DNA from: a virus
Strand: one strand, 5' to 3'
Virus record (IMG/VR): IMGVR_UViG_3300025411_000012
Coordinates: 1 to 64,000 of that record
DNA: 64,000 nt
The notes below the pieces were generated by a model. The model worked only from the letters and a program-made list of their open reading frames with translations, searched no databases and was not told where the DNA came from. Both the position numbers and the translations under genes were made by a program. This document shows positions 51,710-59,286 of this stretch, one piece after another (position 1 is the first letter of the stretch; each line of letters begins with the position of its first letter).

Positions 51710-52143
51710 TAAGAAACTTCCGTTTTACCATCATCACGTAGCGTACGAGTAACAGATCCACTAGATCTGCGTGTCATATCGATACCCTCTTCGCCTGCAA
51801 CATTACGACAAAGTTCAGTAAACCATTCGTCAACAACGGCTTCTTCATCTTCGCCTAAATATCCGTCAGCACGTAATTGTAACACAAAGTATTCATTCCA
51901 GTCAAGTTCAAAGAAACCGTTGCGAGCATTATCTTTGCCTACATGGGTTTCGACTACAGATACCCACGGTTCTTTATTTTCTGTAGCAATCTCTTTTGGA
52001 GTCTTAGTAGGTTTGGTTGCTTCGGCTAACTTGGATTCAGTTTCCTTAATCTTATTAGCCATTTCTTCTGCATATTTTCTTGCAGCTTGAGCTTCTTCTT
52101 CTAGTTTATCTAAGCCCAATGCTTTTTTAATAAAATTTCTCAT
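51709..52143 (-). CDS. Conserved T4-like protein with N-terminal coiled coil, 144 aa
   Basis: Residues 8-45 are a charged coiled coil (LDKLEEEAQAARKYAEEMANKIKETESKL). The rest holds a conserved-looking segment, NGFFELDWNEYFVLQLRADGYLGEDEEAVVDEWFTELCRNVAGEEG, familiar from T4-like cyanophage proteins of unknown function. Located directly upstream of the 5' nuclease, with overlapping stop/start codons. Function unknown. Confidence 0.65.
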   Translation of the reverse strand: MRNFIKKALGLDKLEEEAQAARKYAEEMANKIKETESKLAEATKPTKTPKEIATENKEPWVSVVETHVGKDNARNGFFELDWNEYFVLQLRADGYLGEDEEAVVDEWFTELCRNVAGEEGIDMTRRSSGSVTRTLRDDGKTEVS

Positions 52144-52146
52144 AGT

Positions 52147-52383
52147 TTACCTTTTTAATTGCCAAATTAAATGTTCGTGTTTGTTGTGCCACCTATATAG
52201 GTATATAGGATCACCTGGGCCAGTAATCATTTTGGTAAATTTATAGCCCCGTTCTAACCAAATTCTTTTTCCTGTTAAAGCACAGCGTTTAGGAAAAACT
52301 GCAAATTTGTATTCAACACTTGCGGTTTTGTAAAACCATAGGTCATCTGATGTTGTATCATTATAATTCTTACCAAACATCAT
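52147..52383 (-). CDS. Hypothetical protein, 78 aa
   Basis: MMFGKNYNDTTSDDLWFYKTASVEYKFAVFPKRCALTGKRIWLERGYKFTKMITGPGDPIYLYRWHNKHEHLIWQLKR. Aromatic and basic, with a probable beta-sheet; one C and a clustered HNKHEH near the end do not form an obvious zinc site. Its ATG overlaps the preceding stop (ATGA), so it is coupled. No family recognised. Confidence 0.58.
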   Translation of the reverse strand: MMFGKNYNDTTSDDLWFYKTASVEYKFAVFPKRCALTGKRIWLERGYKFTKMITGPGDPIYLYRWHNKHEHLIWQLKR

Positions 52384-52628
52384 TTGCCTTCGTATGCCGG
52401 ATTTGGAATATCTAACTCAAATATATGGAACTTGTCTTTACTATCGGTAGCACTAGCAACCAGTAGTTCCATTGTTCTATATTTTTCTGCTTCCTCTCGA
52501 GTAAAATAAAACCCAGTCGCTCCGCCGCCAGGACTAGCCGTACCTGTAGGATACAGATAGAAGTTAGGTGATTGTTTTAACAACATATACACCTTTAGAA
52601 ACTTTGGAGCCAGCAACGGTTCGGCCAT
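52380..52628 (-). CDS. Hypothetical protein, 82 aa
   Basis: The start at 52628 (MAEPLLAPKFLKVYMLLKQSP) overlaps the queE stop as TAATG; a GTG four codons upstream is the alternative. The sequence NFYLYPTGTASPGGGATGFYFTREEAEKYRTMELLV...HIFELDIPNP looks like a small alpha/beta domain with a Gly-rich loop. Function unknown. Confidence 0.58.
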   Translation of the reverse strand: MAEPLLAPKFLKVYMLLKQSPNFYLYPTGTASPGGGATGFYFTREEAEKYRTMELLVASATDSKDKFHIFELDIPNPAYEGK

Positions 52629-53485
52629 TAAGTCCCCCACTCGTTTTTGAACAATGGCACTTGTAGACGATCACTATAACGCCACCCTCGCTTCATTGCG
52701 GCAATGGCAACGGATCGAGCATTGAGATTATAAACAGACTCAACACCGCCGACAGGCATAAGGTATACGTGACCTTTAAAACCTGCCGCTCTAAATTCGT
52801 CAACTGCTCGTTCTGCATCTTTAATGTCCTCTTCTGTTGATACTACTAATTTCAAATATGCTGTACCGTATTCTTCATACTCGCAAACACGATCGGGTTT
52901 TATTGCATCCTCCCATGGCTCGCCGCTTGCTGGTAATTTTGCACTGACATTAAATGTAATTTCGCGACCAAAGTCTTTATCTTGATGATATTTCCATGTA
53001 TGTAGATATTCTTTGAATTCTTTCGTTAGCCTCATTGTGCCGTTAGTTTCAAAAGTAATTTCTCTCAAATTAGACATCTTAGGATGATCTAACAAATCCG
53101 GATATTGCTTTTGCCAACCCAGCAATGGCTCTCCGCCTGTGATTACCAAATGTTCATCCCGCCATTCTCCATGTGGGAGAATTTCCATAATACGATCCGC
53201 AATAGCATCAGTTGTGAGCATTGGGCTTAGATCTTTAAAATCAGGCATCCAGGAGGCGTATGAGTCGCACCCAGAATTTACCAATGGAAGTTCTTCGTAT
53301 TTGTTATAAAAATGCGCCACCCGGGCAATATCGTGCCTTTCTTGGCTTTTCTCTCCAAGTGGCATGCCAAAACCGTCGCAGGTAAAATTGCAACCAAAAG
53401 TTCTTAAGAAGATTGACGGTACCCCCATATATCTTCCTTCTCCCTGAATGCTGTAAAATAATTCTGCGATTTTAATCTTGCTCAT
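52628..53485 (-). CDS. queE: 7-carboxy-7-deazaguanine synthase-like radical SAM enzyme
   Basis: 285 residues. The N-terminus IAELFYSIQGEGRYMGVPSIFLRTFGCNFTC is the QueE signature (SIQGEG, then R-x-FGCN-x-x-C), and VITGGEPLL (about 117) is the SAM-binding GGEP motif. QueE makes 7-carboxy-7-deazaguanine, precursor of preQ0. Cys32 and Cys36 are present, but the third cluster Cys expected at +3 is Phe39; a candidate is Cys73 in the downstream SGCDSY motif. The 14-nt overlap with the MazG-type gene indicates coupling. With queD-like and dpdA nearby it points to deazaguanine in phage DNA. Confidence 0.88.
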   Translation of the reverse strand: MSKIKIAELFYSIQGEGRYMGVPSIFLRTFGCNFTCDGFGMPLGEKSQERHDIARVAHFYNKYEELPLVNSGCDSYASWMPDFKDLSPMLTTDAIADRIMEILPHGEWRDEHLVITGGEPLLGWQKQYPDLLDHPKMSNLREITFETNGTMRLTKEFKEYLHTWKYHQDKDFGREITFNVSAKLPASGEPWEDAIKPDRVCEYEEYGTAYLKLVVSTEEDIKDAERAVDEFRAAGFKGHVYLMPVGGVESVYNLNARSVAIAAMKRGWRYSDRLQVPLFKNEWGT

Positions 53486-53750
53486 ATATATTAGACCATT
53501 TCTTTAGTTTTTCTTTTTTAGCAGCAGTAGCGGCTTTTAAGTTATGATATGATATTACATCCAACTCATGTAGAATGTCAATCATTGCGAGTACATCGCC
53601 TAACTCTTCTTCTAGGTGTTCTTTGTTTGTTTTTGGTTTGCCAGGCTTGAAATTATTTAGGCCGAAGCGACTAATTTTACTAATAGCTTGGATTACTTCT
53701 GCACATTCTTCTTGTAGAATGTCCATTACTTCTTTGGTTCTCTTATCCAT
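53472..53750 (-). CDS. MazG-type nucleotide pyrophosphohydrolase, 92 aa
   Basis: MDKRTKEVMDILQEECAEVIQAISKISRFG...NKEHLEEELGDVLAMIDILHELDVI. The EE-x-x-E (Glu14, Glu15, Glu18) and E-x-x-D (Glu49, Asp52) motifs are the Mg-binding sites of the all-alpha MazG/dUTPase superfamily. Such enzymes hydrolyse NTPs or dNTPs to monophosphates. The ATG at 53750 overlaps the preceding stop; a start at 53780 would sit further inside that gene. Placed directly before queE, it could tune a nucleotide pool for base modification, or lower ppGpp as proposed for cyanophage MazG; neither is shown. Confidence 0.82.
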   Translation of the reverse strand: MDKRTKEVMDILQEECAEVIQAISKISRFGLNNFKPGKPKTNKEHLEEELGDVLAMIDILHELDVISYHNLKAATAAKKEKLKKWSNIYEQD

Positions 53751-54204
53751 TTTTTGCTCGATCTGTAAGGTATTGTTCATTATGAATCCACTTGTTGTTG
53801 ACTAAAAATCCCCACTCCCGCCGTTGTGGCCCAGGCATAAAACAAGTCCATGCTGTTACATTGGGATCCAATTCAATGCGATGGTATGAAGTAGGTTTGC
53901 AAATACGAAAATGACCAGGGCCACGCCAATGACGAATTTCTCCAATTTTTTCTCCTAGGCTATTAAACTCGGGTACCCATTCATAGTAACCGCCACGCAG
54001 AATAAGTGTGGCATAGGGCCATGGGTGATCGTGAACATCATCGGGGTCACTCTTTAAAAACTTGTGGATAAAGATATTGAACGGAAATGCTTTACGATCT
54101 TTAAGGAAAACATAATAGCGTTCTAGATATGGTTCATTTTCTTCTCGATCCATAATAATACGTCGACGACCAATTTTATCCAAGAAGTTTAAAAGGAATT
54201 TCAT
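53743..54204 (-). CDS. Cupin-fold protein, 153 aa
   Basis: DDVHDHPWPYATLILRGGYYEWVP...RHWRGPGHFRICKPTSYHRIEL contains a cupin-like layout: an H-x-H motif in strand one (VHDHPW) and a second His (SYHRIEL) about 55 residues later, around a G-Y-x-E strand. Cupins include dioxygenases, isomerases and sugar-modifying enzymes. Located between a glycosyltransferase and the MazG/queE pair with 4-nt and 8-nt overlaps, it may act on the same sugar or base pathway. Substrate unknown. Confidence 0.72.
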   Translation of the reverse strand: MKFLLNFLDKIGRRRIIMDREENEPYLERYYVFLKDRKAFPFNIFIHKFLKSDPDDVHDHPWPYATLILRGGYYEWVPEFNSLGEKIGEIRHWRGPGHFRICKPTSYHRIELDPNVTAWTCFMPGPQRREWGFLVNNKWIHNEQYLTDRAKNG

Positions 54205-55295
54205 TTTAAATTTTTCAATAAGTTAGTTGCACTAAAAAAATGTTCAGTTAAGTCCTGTGCCTGTTTCTTAACCTGCGGCACCTGTTGATTATAAAAATTC
54301 ATAGTTTGAATGATTAAGGCACATAGTTCTTGTCTGTGGGTTTCATAGGCTTCAAAACTTTCTGTCCACTCACTAGGGTACTTGAATCCGCTGTAATACA
54401 TTTCTGTATATGATAGTCGATCTGGCACCATAGGGATAGCATCTACCATAGCACCTTCGTAGCAACTAATGCCCAGTGTTTCCTGTAGATTAGCACTGAA
54501 CACAATCTTAGCACGTTTTAACAATCGATGATATTCATGCTTGGTCAGAGGTTGATCTTGACAAACAACAAATTCATATTGTGGTAAGTACTTGGCTAGG
54601 TCACGGAAAATCTCCACTTGCTTTTCTGGAGCAATACGATGTGGGAACAAGATTAAGTCATCCTTTTGATAAGGACCATCACCGCTCAGTAGTGTGTCCA
54701 TATACTCCATAGGCCAGCCTGTACGAACAATTTTACCACTTTCGTATCGACGTTCGAAGTCCTCATCATGCCAAGGATTCTCACTAGGATAATCGTGTAG
54801 TAGATTATTAAAGAACATTCTTACATGGAAGTCTGTGGCAAAATAGTTGTGATCAAACGCATGGTAAAAACTCTTTTCAGCGTGTCTAACCCAAGGTTTA
54901 TCGCCAACAAGGCGTCCTAAGAAGTCTTGAGGATCATAACTGCCCGCATGCCATAAGCCGTGTGTTGTTACAGGAATCTGCAACAGCTCACTCATGTATT
55001 TTAAGTTTATAATGCCAGGATGCCAAGCGTCAGTAAACAAAAAATGATCGCCAGGCTTAACTGCTCCGGAGCAAAATAAACGACTAATCTGTTCAACTTG
55101 AGCAGACTTGTAGATATTAGTGCCGCCAAAATTAAGAAAGGCGCCAGGAGTAGTGGCACTAGGAATGTCCGTAGGACCAGAGATAATTTGAACATTGTGA
55201 TCTTCCTTTGCAAGTAGATAAGGTACATGAGACTGCCATTGTCCCGTGTACCTACTCTCCACCGCCTCTATATCGACGATGAATACATTTGCCAT
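54201..55295 (-). CDS. GT-B-type glycosyltransferase, 364 aa
   Basis: The C-terminal half has the GT-B donor-binding pattern: LILFPHRIAPEKQVEIFRDLAKYLP near 230 and LQETLGISCYEGAMVDAIPMVPDRLSY near 290, similar to GT4-like enzymes (the E-x7-E region). The N-terminal half (IVDIEAVESRYTGQWQSHVPYLL) is an acceptor domain with a GTN-x-YKSAQ segment. It is coupled to the cupin gene by a 4-nt overlap and sits inside the deazaguanine cluster. T4 glucosylates its modified DNA; a similar role here is possible, but host-surface glycan modification cannot be excluded. Confidence 0.78.
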   Translation of the reverse strand: MANVFIVDIEAVESRYTGQWQSHVPYLLAKEDHNVQIISGPTDIPSATTPGAFLNFGGTNIYKSAQVEQISRLFCSGAVKPGDHFLFTDAWHPGIINLKYMSELLQIPVTTHGLWHAGSYDPQDFLGRLVGDKPWVRHAEKSFYHAFDHNYFATDFHVRMFFNNLLHDYPSENPWHDEDFERRYESGKIVRTGWPMEYMDTLLSGDGPYQKDDLILFPHRIAPEKQVEIFRDLAKYLPQYEFVVCQDQPLTKHEYHRLLKRAKIVFSANLQETLGISCYEGAMVDAIPMVPDRLSYTEMYYSGFKYPSEWTESFEAYETHRQELCALIIQTMNFYNQQVPQVKKQAQDLTEHFFSATNLLKNLK

Positions 55296-55519
55296 TACGC
55301 TTCCTGACGTGCTCGTGCTTCTCGGCGTGCCTTACGCTCCAAGTACTCTTGCTCTTGTTGATAACGACGATAGTCGGGACTGCGATACAGATCCTTTTCG
55401 TCATACTTAATAAGGTTGAAACGGCAGTGGTCAAGCCACCGATCCAAGTCATCGAACACCCGTGTAACTTCGGGTTTCATCTTAAGAGTTTTTTGGATAT
55501 AGGCAGGGATATTAGCCAT
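55295..55519 (-). CDS. Small conserved protein, 74 aa, unknown function
   Basis: MANIPAYIQKTLKMKPEVTRVFDDLDRWLDHCRFNLIKYDEKDLYRSPDYRRYQQEQEYLERKARREARARQEA. The first 48 residues match a pattern (KTL-x-[LM]K-x-EV-x-x-[IV]FDDL-x-x-WLD-x-CR) seen in many T4-like environmental phages, as remembered; the C-terminus is a basic helix. SD AAAGGAAAA precedes the ATG and TAATG links it to the glycosyltransferase. Function unknown. Confidence 0.65.
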   Translation of the reverse strand: MANIPAYIQKTLKMKPEVTRVFDDLDRWLDHCRFNLIKYDEKDLYRSPDYRRYQQEQEYLERKARREARARQEA

Positions 55520-55538
55520 GGTGTGTTTTTCCTTTAGT

Positions 55539-55910
55539 TTAGGAGGTTAATGAAATAAGTGGAGTATATTCTACAATACCATCTGACTCACCATCTTCAG
55601 AAACCACAACTTCGTAATATCGTTCTCCGTATGTGGGAATAAGATGGTTTTGCAAAATATCTGTTGCTATCATTTCGCAGGATTTATGATTCTGATTGCC
55701 TGCTTTGATAAAATCTTGTAGTGCCCATTTAACAAGGAAGAACTCTAGTTCACGATCCAAATGCGTGACAGAGATTTTAACTTCAACCTTGAACATATGG
55801 CGATGTTCATGTTCTAAGAATTCGATACGAGGATCGATCAATCCTGCGTTAGGATAAAAATGAAATCCTTCGAATTCTGTTCGAACTTTGATATAAGTGC
55901 TAGTTGTCAT
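55539..55910 (-). CDS. queD: QueD-like 6-carboxytetrahydropterin synthase homologue
   Basis: 123 residues, T-fold. The zinc ligands are likely His17 (EGFHFY) and His36/His38 (EHRHMFKVEVKISV), matching the H...H-x-H pattern of QueD/PTPS. SCEMIATDI (77-85) stands where the family has its ENLA-type segment, and VVVSEDGE supplies the late acidic residue. QueD converts dihydroneopterin triphosphate to 6-carboxytetrahydropterin, the QueE substrate. It overlaps the 59-aa gene by ATGA. The family is divergent and the exact reaction is inferred. Confidence 0.78.
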   Translation of the reverse strand: MTTSTYIKVRTEFEGFHFYPNAGLIDPRIEFLEHEHRHMFKVEVKISVTHLDRELEFFLVKWALQDFIKAGNQNHKSCEMIATDILQNHLIPTYGERYYEVVVSEDGESDGIVEYTPLISLTS

Positions 55911-56086
55911 TCTGCTGACGGTTTCTTAACAACTTTTTGACTAGCAGTTGTGGGTTTTGATGGAAGGTTATCTTTCATCATATTATAGATTTCCCACAGC
56001 TTCCAGTCAATGCCTTCGAGTACTTTAAACAAGCGTTCTTCTACATCCGGCTTTGGAGCACCCTTAGTAACCTTAGTTGTAATCAT
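55907..56086 (-). CDS. Small coupled protein, 59 aa, in the modification locus
   Basis: The ORF runs ATG at 56086 to TGA at 55907-55909 and starts with MITTKVTKGAPKPDVEERLF, followed by a KVLEGIDWKLWEIYNMMKD helix and a basic end (TASQKVVKKPSAE). Both ends overlap neighbouring genes as ATGA, so it is almost certainly translated by coupling between the 179-aa protein and the QueD-like enzyme. The sequence suggests one helix with charged tails. Function unknown. Confidence 0.72.
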   Translation of the reverse strand: MITTKVTKGAPKPDVEERLFKVLEGIDWKLWEIYNMMKDNLPSKPTTASQKVVKKPSAE

Positions 56087-56622
56087 AATGTTTTGTCCTT
56101 ACTATATTGAGACCAGTCTGTAAACTTACTACGATCCTTCAGTGAGTGTAGACTGTGTGACCACACACCGGGATTGGTTGCATTAAAATCTTTATCGTCG
56201 ATCTTAATCATTGTATTATAATTCCACAAACCGATATACGGGATTGGAACACGAATTTGTGGAATAAAGTTATTATATTCGTTTAATCCGTTATCTAAAA
56301 ACTCTTCTGCTAGTGCAACTGGAATATCAAGACTGCAAAAATAATCTTGATCTAAAAAGTACTGAATCATACTTTCCCAATTTTGCCACTCTTCAAAAGA
56401 ACTAGGATGAAAACTGTGATTAGCACCAAAGAAGATATGCTTAATATGCTTAGATGTGTCTAGCCAAGAATTGCTGTCTACAAGAATACTTTCTATCTTA
56501 TCGATAGGCTGTACGCCTGTAACAAACAAGGTTTCTAATCCAAATGCAGGCGTATGCTCAATTTCAGTTCCTGTAAAGAACTGAACATCGGTATGTTCGC
56601 CTGATGTATAGTTTCGTTTCAT
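56083..56622 (-). CDS. Conserved protein of the deazaguanine locus, 179 aa
   Basis: From ATG 56622: MKRNYTSGEHTDVQFFTGTEIEHTPAFGLETLFVTGVQP, then HIKHIFFGANHSF, CSLDIPVALAEEFLDNGLNEYNNFIPQIRVPIPYIGLWNYNTMIKIDDKDFNATNPGVWSHSLHSLKDRSKFTDW. Proteins like this sit beside dpdA/queD/queE in T4-like phages, as remembered. The FFTG-x-E-x-EHTPA and NNFIP segments suggest a compact barrel or radical-enzyme-like fold, but no catalytic motif is certain. A TTG at 56637 is an alternative start, but it overlaps the -10 region. The promoter at 56629-56657 predicts transcription starting at the ATG. Confidence 0.7.
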   Translation of the reverse strand: MKRNYTSGEHTDVQFFTGTEIEHTPAFGLETLFVTGVQPIDKIESILVDSNSWLDTSKHIKHIFFGANHSFHPSSFEEWQNWESMIQYFLDQDYFCSLDIPVALAEEFLDNGLNEYNNFIPQIRVPIPYIGLWNYNTMIKIDDKDFNATNPGVWSHSLHSLKDRSKFTDWSQYSKDKTL

Positions 56623-56628
56623 GCTATA

Positions 56629-56657
56629 AGTATACAATCTAATAAAGTTTTACGCAA
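56629..56657 (-). promoter_or_regulatory. sigma70-type promoter for the deazaguanine operon
   Basis: Minus strand TTGCGT, 17-bp spacer, TATACT. The -10 box ends 6 nt before the ATG at 56622, so the transcript would be leaderless. It lies in the gap after dpdA. Confidence 0.6.
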
Positions 56658-56674
56658 GATTAAATATTACCAAA

Positions 56675-58246
56675 TCATAGATCTTCGTTAAACTTATTTT
56701 CCAAATCATCTAACTTGCTTTCGTCTAACTCTGGCATAGCAAAAATTTCTGATACAGTTTTATCAATCACTGGAACATCTATTTCAAAAAAGTTGTTAAA
56801 TGTATTTTGGGCAGGGCCTCCACGTAGTCTAGAACCTTCCAAACTACGTAAAAATCCAATACCTTTATCAATCATAGCAAATGCTTCGTCTTTAGTTTTT
56901 GTATTAAAAAGTTCTTCTACAAAACGATCGAAATACAAAATACTACGTGGAACCCATTCACTATATTCATCGCTGTTGATATTTTTAGAATCTAACTTCT
57001 TCCAATGACGCCAGTCGGGTTTATGTTTAGCACGTTCAACATCCATTAGATGATTAGCACGTTGTACAGCAACAATGTGTTGATATACATTATGACCCAT
57101 CATAAGGGCGTAGCTAAAACTATCCCAACTTGTACGACCTTCTTTGCCAATCTTGTTTAACATGCCAGGTGCATAATGACAAATATCGCCCATGGTCAGC
57201 CTGCGGCCGAATTCACTTTCCCACGGGAATGGAATGTCTGATTCGGCAAGTGACTTGTTATCTGGTGCTTTTTCCATAGCAACACTCCACCGCTTTGTGG
57301 TATGTTGCGAGTTTGTGTAGACAAGTCCGTAGGCTGTTGCGACAAACGGTGAGGCGCAGTCAAAAGATATGGTAATTTCTTCATTGATATGTTTCCTTAT
57401 TTGTCGTTGAATAGATGTTAGATAGCAAGCCCAATCTAACTGTGCTGTACCCAAAAAGTGGATCCAGTTTTTGCCTTTTAGCAAACCATCTTCTCTTAAT
57501 GTCATTAGACGTTTAAGAGCAATATCCATCTTACACATATTAGCACCACCGAATGCCCAACCTTCGGCTTCCTTGCCCTCGTAAGGACCATTAGGATCGC
57601 TAAATTCTTTTACGCCTTGATACCATTTTTCAGCAGTTTCCCAATCGCTACCTTGTAAAACATTTAGGAACTTGGTCTTACCTTGGCGGTTAACTAGGAA
57701 ATAATCGTTATTGAAACGAGTCTTATCCAAACAATCATCAAATGTTTTTAGTCCAGTCTTGTGTGTATGATTTTCATCACATGCCCAAGTAGGAACGTCC
57801 AGCATCATTGACCAATCAGCGGTTTGTTCCAACCAATCTAAAATCTGTTGACGAACATAGTTAGCCTTGGGCCCTTCAAAATCTAACCAATCAAATTTCA
57901 AAACACCTTTACCAATCTGGAATCCGCCTGAATCGCCTAACATCATTGTGTTAGCACGATCACGTTGTTGAATCATGCTGTCTTGTGTTTGACTTTTTGT
58001 TAAATCTAATTGAGCATGACCTGCAGAATATAAACTATATTTGTAATAGAAGTATCCTTCTTCGGGATTTAAAAAGTTCATACCTTCAATACCTCGATCA
58101 AATCCCGCAGGAATACGATCATCGGGTACAAACTTTTCTAATCTCTGTTTGGCAACATAAGTGCTATAGAAAGAGCTAATAGCTGGCAAATAGCAGGCAT
58201 AATCCTTATTCAATACACTTAAATCTACTGGTGGTTTACTTTTCAT
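56675..58246 (-). CDS. dpdA: DNA 7-deazaguanine transglycosylase-like enzyme (DpdA family)
   Basis: 523 residues from ATG 58246. TGT-family hallmarks are visible: GDSGGFQ (104-110, catalytic Asp105), [13 protein letters not shown] (196-208), FGGANM (232-237), FLGTAQ (264-269, equivalent to the TGT L-x-GVG) and ISFDCASPF (293-301), where Asp296 matches the TGT nucleophile in FDC-x-x-P. DpdA proteins exchange guanine for a preQ0-type base in DNA. The Cys4/Cys-His zinc site of tRNA TGT is not evident, consistent with the DNA-modifying branch. The start overlaps the GIY-YIG gene by 11 nt. Action on tRNA is the alternative. Confidence 0.88.
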   Translation of the reverse strand: MKSKPPVDLSVLNKDYACYLPAISSFYSTYVAKQRLEKFVPDDRIPAGFDRGIEGMNFLNPEEGYFYYKYSLYSAGHAQLDLTKSQTQDSMIQQRDRANTMMLGDSGGFQIGKGVLKFDWLDFEGPKANYVRQQILDWLEQTADWSMMLDVPTWACDENHTHKTGLKTFDDCLDKTRFNNDYFLVNRQGKTKFLNVLQGSDWETAEKWYQGVKEFSDPNGPYEGKEAEGWAFGGANMCKMDIALKRLMTLREDGLLKGKNWIHFLGTAQLDWACYLTSIQRQIRKHINEEITISFDCASPFVATAYGLVYTNSQHTTKRWSVAMEKAPDNKSLAESDIPFPWESEFGRRLTMGDICHYAPGMLNKIGKEGRTSWDSFSYALMMGHNVYQHIVAVQRANHLMDVERAKHKPDWRHWKKLDSKNINSDEYSEWVPRSILYFDRFVEELFNTKTKDEAFAMIDKGIGFLRSLEGSRLRGGPAQNTFNNFFEIDVPVIDKTVSEIFAMPELDESKLDDLENKFNEDL

Positions 58247-58916
58247 TTCGTTTTTGTTCCCATAATTTTTTTCTTGCTTCTGACATCTTTCTTTTAGTTT
58301 TGTCTGACATCTTTCTACCTTTAAGTGTAGCACTTATTTTCTCTTTTTGCAAGTCCGACATTACTTTACCTTTTTGTGCGGCACACATTTTAGCACGGGT
58401 TTCGGCACTTACTTCTACTCCTAATCTGGAGCCTTTTTGAACACCTGTCTTGCCTTTATTCCAAGGAGTTTTACCTTTACCAGCTTCGCTTAATTTTTTT
58501 CTATGCTCTTCTGATTTTGTTTTACCTTTTAACGCTTCTGATATTCTTTCTTTGTGTGTATCTTTTCTTGGTTTCTTATTTGCTTCGGAAATAGTCTTTC
58601 TCCCTTTTTCTGATAGGTACGACCCGATCTTTATATCTTTGTTCCACGGAATAATGCCTGCCGATCCATCACCACCGTCTGTCCTATTATGTAAAATACC
58701 TGTACCTATATCTTTTCGACCATACCATCTAATCATTCTACGCTCAATAGCAAATGCTCCAAGCTCTGTTAAATTTGTTTCTAATATAACAATTCTATTT
58801 AGGTCTTTAGGAACAATAACAGAGTGAGACTTTTGCCACGCTCTGTCATCTTTCCCTTTACCAATATAATACGGTGTTAAATCTTTAGTTCTCAAATAAG
58901 CATATACATAAAACAT
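58236..58916 (-). CDS. GIY-YIG homing endonuclease with NUMOD3 repeats
   Basis: 226 residues. [26 protein letters not shown] (2-27) is the GIY-YIG core, and [15 protein letters not shown] (73-87) with TDGGDG (105-110) completes the catalytic domain. The C-terminal half has repeated K-x-x-[IL]SEA-x-x-GK/GR-x-[KT]S-x-x-x-[KR] units (NUMOD3 DNA-binding modules). It is a free-standing homing endonuclease, of the Seg/Mob type, preceded by a late promoter and overlapping dpdA. It may have inserted upstream of dpdA. No intron is seen. Confidence 0.92.
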   Translation of the reverse strand: MFYVYAYLRTKDLTPYYIGKGKDDRAWQKSHSVIVPKDLNRIVILETNLTELGAFAIERRMIRWYGRKDIGTGILHNRTDGGDGSAGIIPWNKDIKIGSYLSEKGRKTISEANKKPRKDTHKERISEALKGKTKSEEHRKKLSEAGKGKTPWNKGKTGVQKGSRLGVEVSAETRAKMCAAQKGKVMSDLQKEKISATLKGRKMSDKTKRKMSEARKKLWEQKRNEK

Positions 58917-58935
58917 AATAGTTCTCCTATATGTT

Positions 58936-58943
58936 TATTTATA
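58936..58943 (-). promoter_or_regulatory. T4-type late promoter TATAAATA for the homing endonuclease
   Basis: Exact consensus on the minus strand, 19 nt before the ATG at 58916, with SD AGGAGAAC between. Confidence 0.7.
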
Positions 58944-58964
58944 CTTACTTGCTATATACACCTA

Positions 58965-59174
58965 TTATTCTTCTACTCCGAAATGTTCTCGCAATGCCTT
59001 AGCATCTTCTTCATTCATTGCCAGCCAATCAATACTTTCTTTCACAATTAACTCAGTAAAATCTTCTAAGTATTTTGTCAAGTCCGCATCTTCTCGATGG
59101 CAACTTACCAGTTTACCTTTATGTTCGCTAACTAACCATGATTTAATAGCAAGTTCTCTAATCTTCTCGTTCAT
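58965..59174 (-). CDS. Small conserved protein, 69 aa
   Basis: MNEKIRELAIKSWLVSEHKGKLVSCHREDADLTKYLEDFTELIVKESIDWLAMNEEDAKALREHFGVEE. The I-x-ELA...L-x-x-F-x-ELIV-[KR]E pattern matches many small acidic T4-like phage proteins of unknown function. It overlaps the 42-aa gene by 17 nt. No enzymatic motif. Confidence 0.62.
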   Translation of the reverse strand: MNEKIRELAIKSWLVSEHKGKLVSCHREDADLTKYLEDFTELIVKESIDWLAMNEEDAKALREHFGVEE

Positions 59175-59286
59175 ATTCTTTGCTTAAAATTACTGTTGCC
59201 TTTAATTGGCGTTTAGCTCGTTCGACATCTTCGAGTACTTTATTTAGGTTTTCTTGAGCGGCTTCAACTGCCGGTGGTTTCTTCAT
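59158..59286 (-). CDS. 42-aa ORF, paralogue of the preceding gene's C-terminus
   Basis: Start ATG at 59286, stop TAG at 59158-59160; the product begins MKKPPAVEAAQENLNKVLED and ends with a VERAKRQLKATVILSKEYE stretch. The PA[VI]-x-AA-x-ENL-x-K...[KR]QL-x-x-T-x-IL pattern is shared with residues about 89-116 of the upstream 126-aa protein, so this looks like a duplicated helix hairpin. It overlaps genes on both sides, and no SD is clear. Translation is likely but unproven. Confidence 0.5.
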   Translation of the reverse strand: MKKPPAVEAAQENLNKVLEDVERAKRQLKATVILSKEYERED

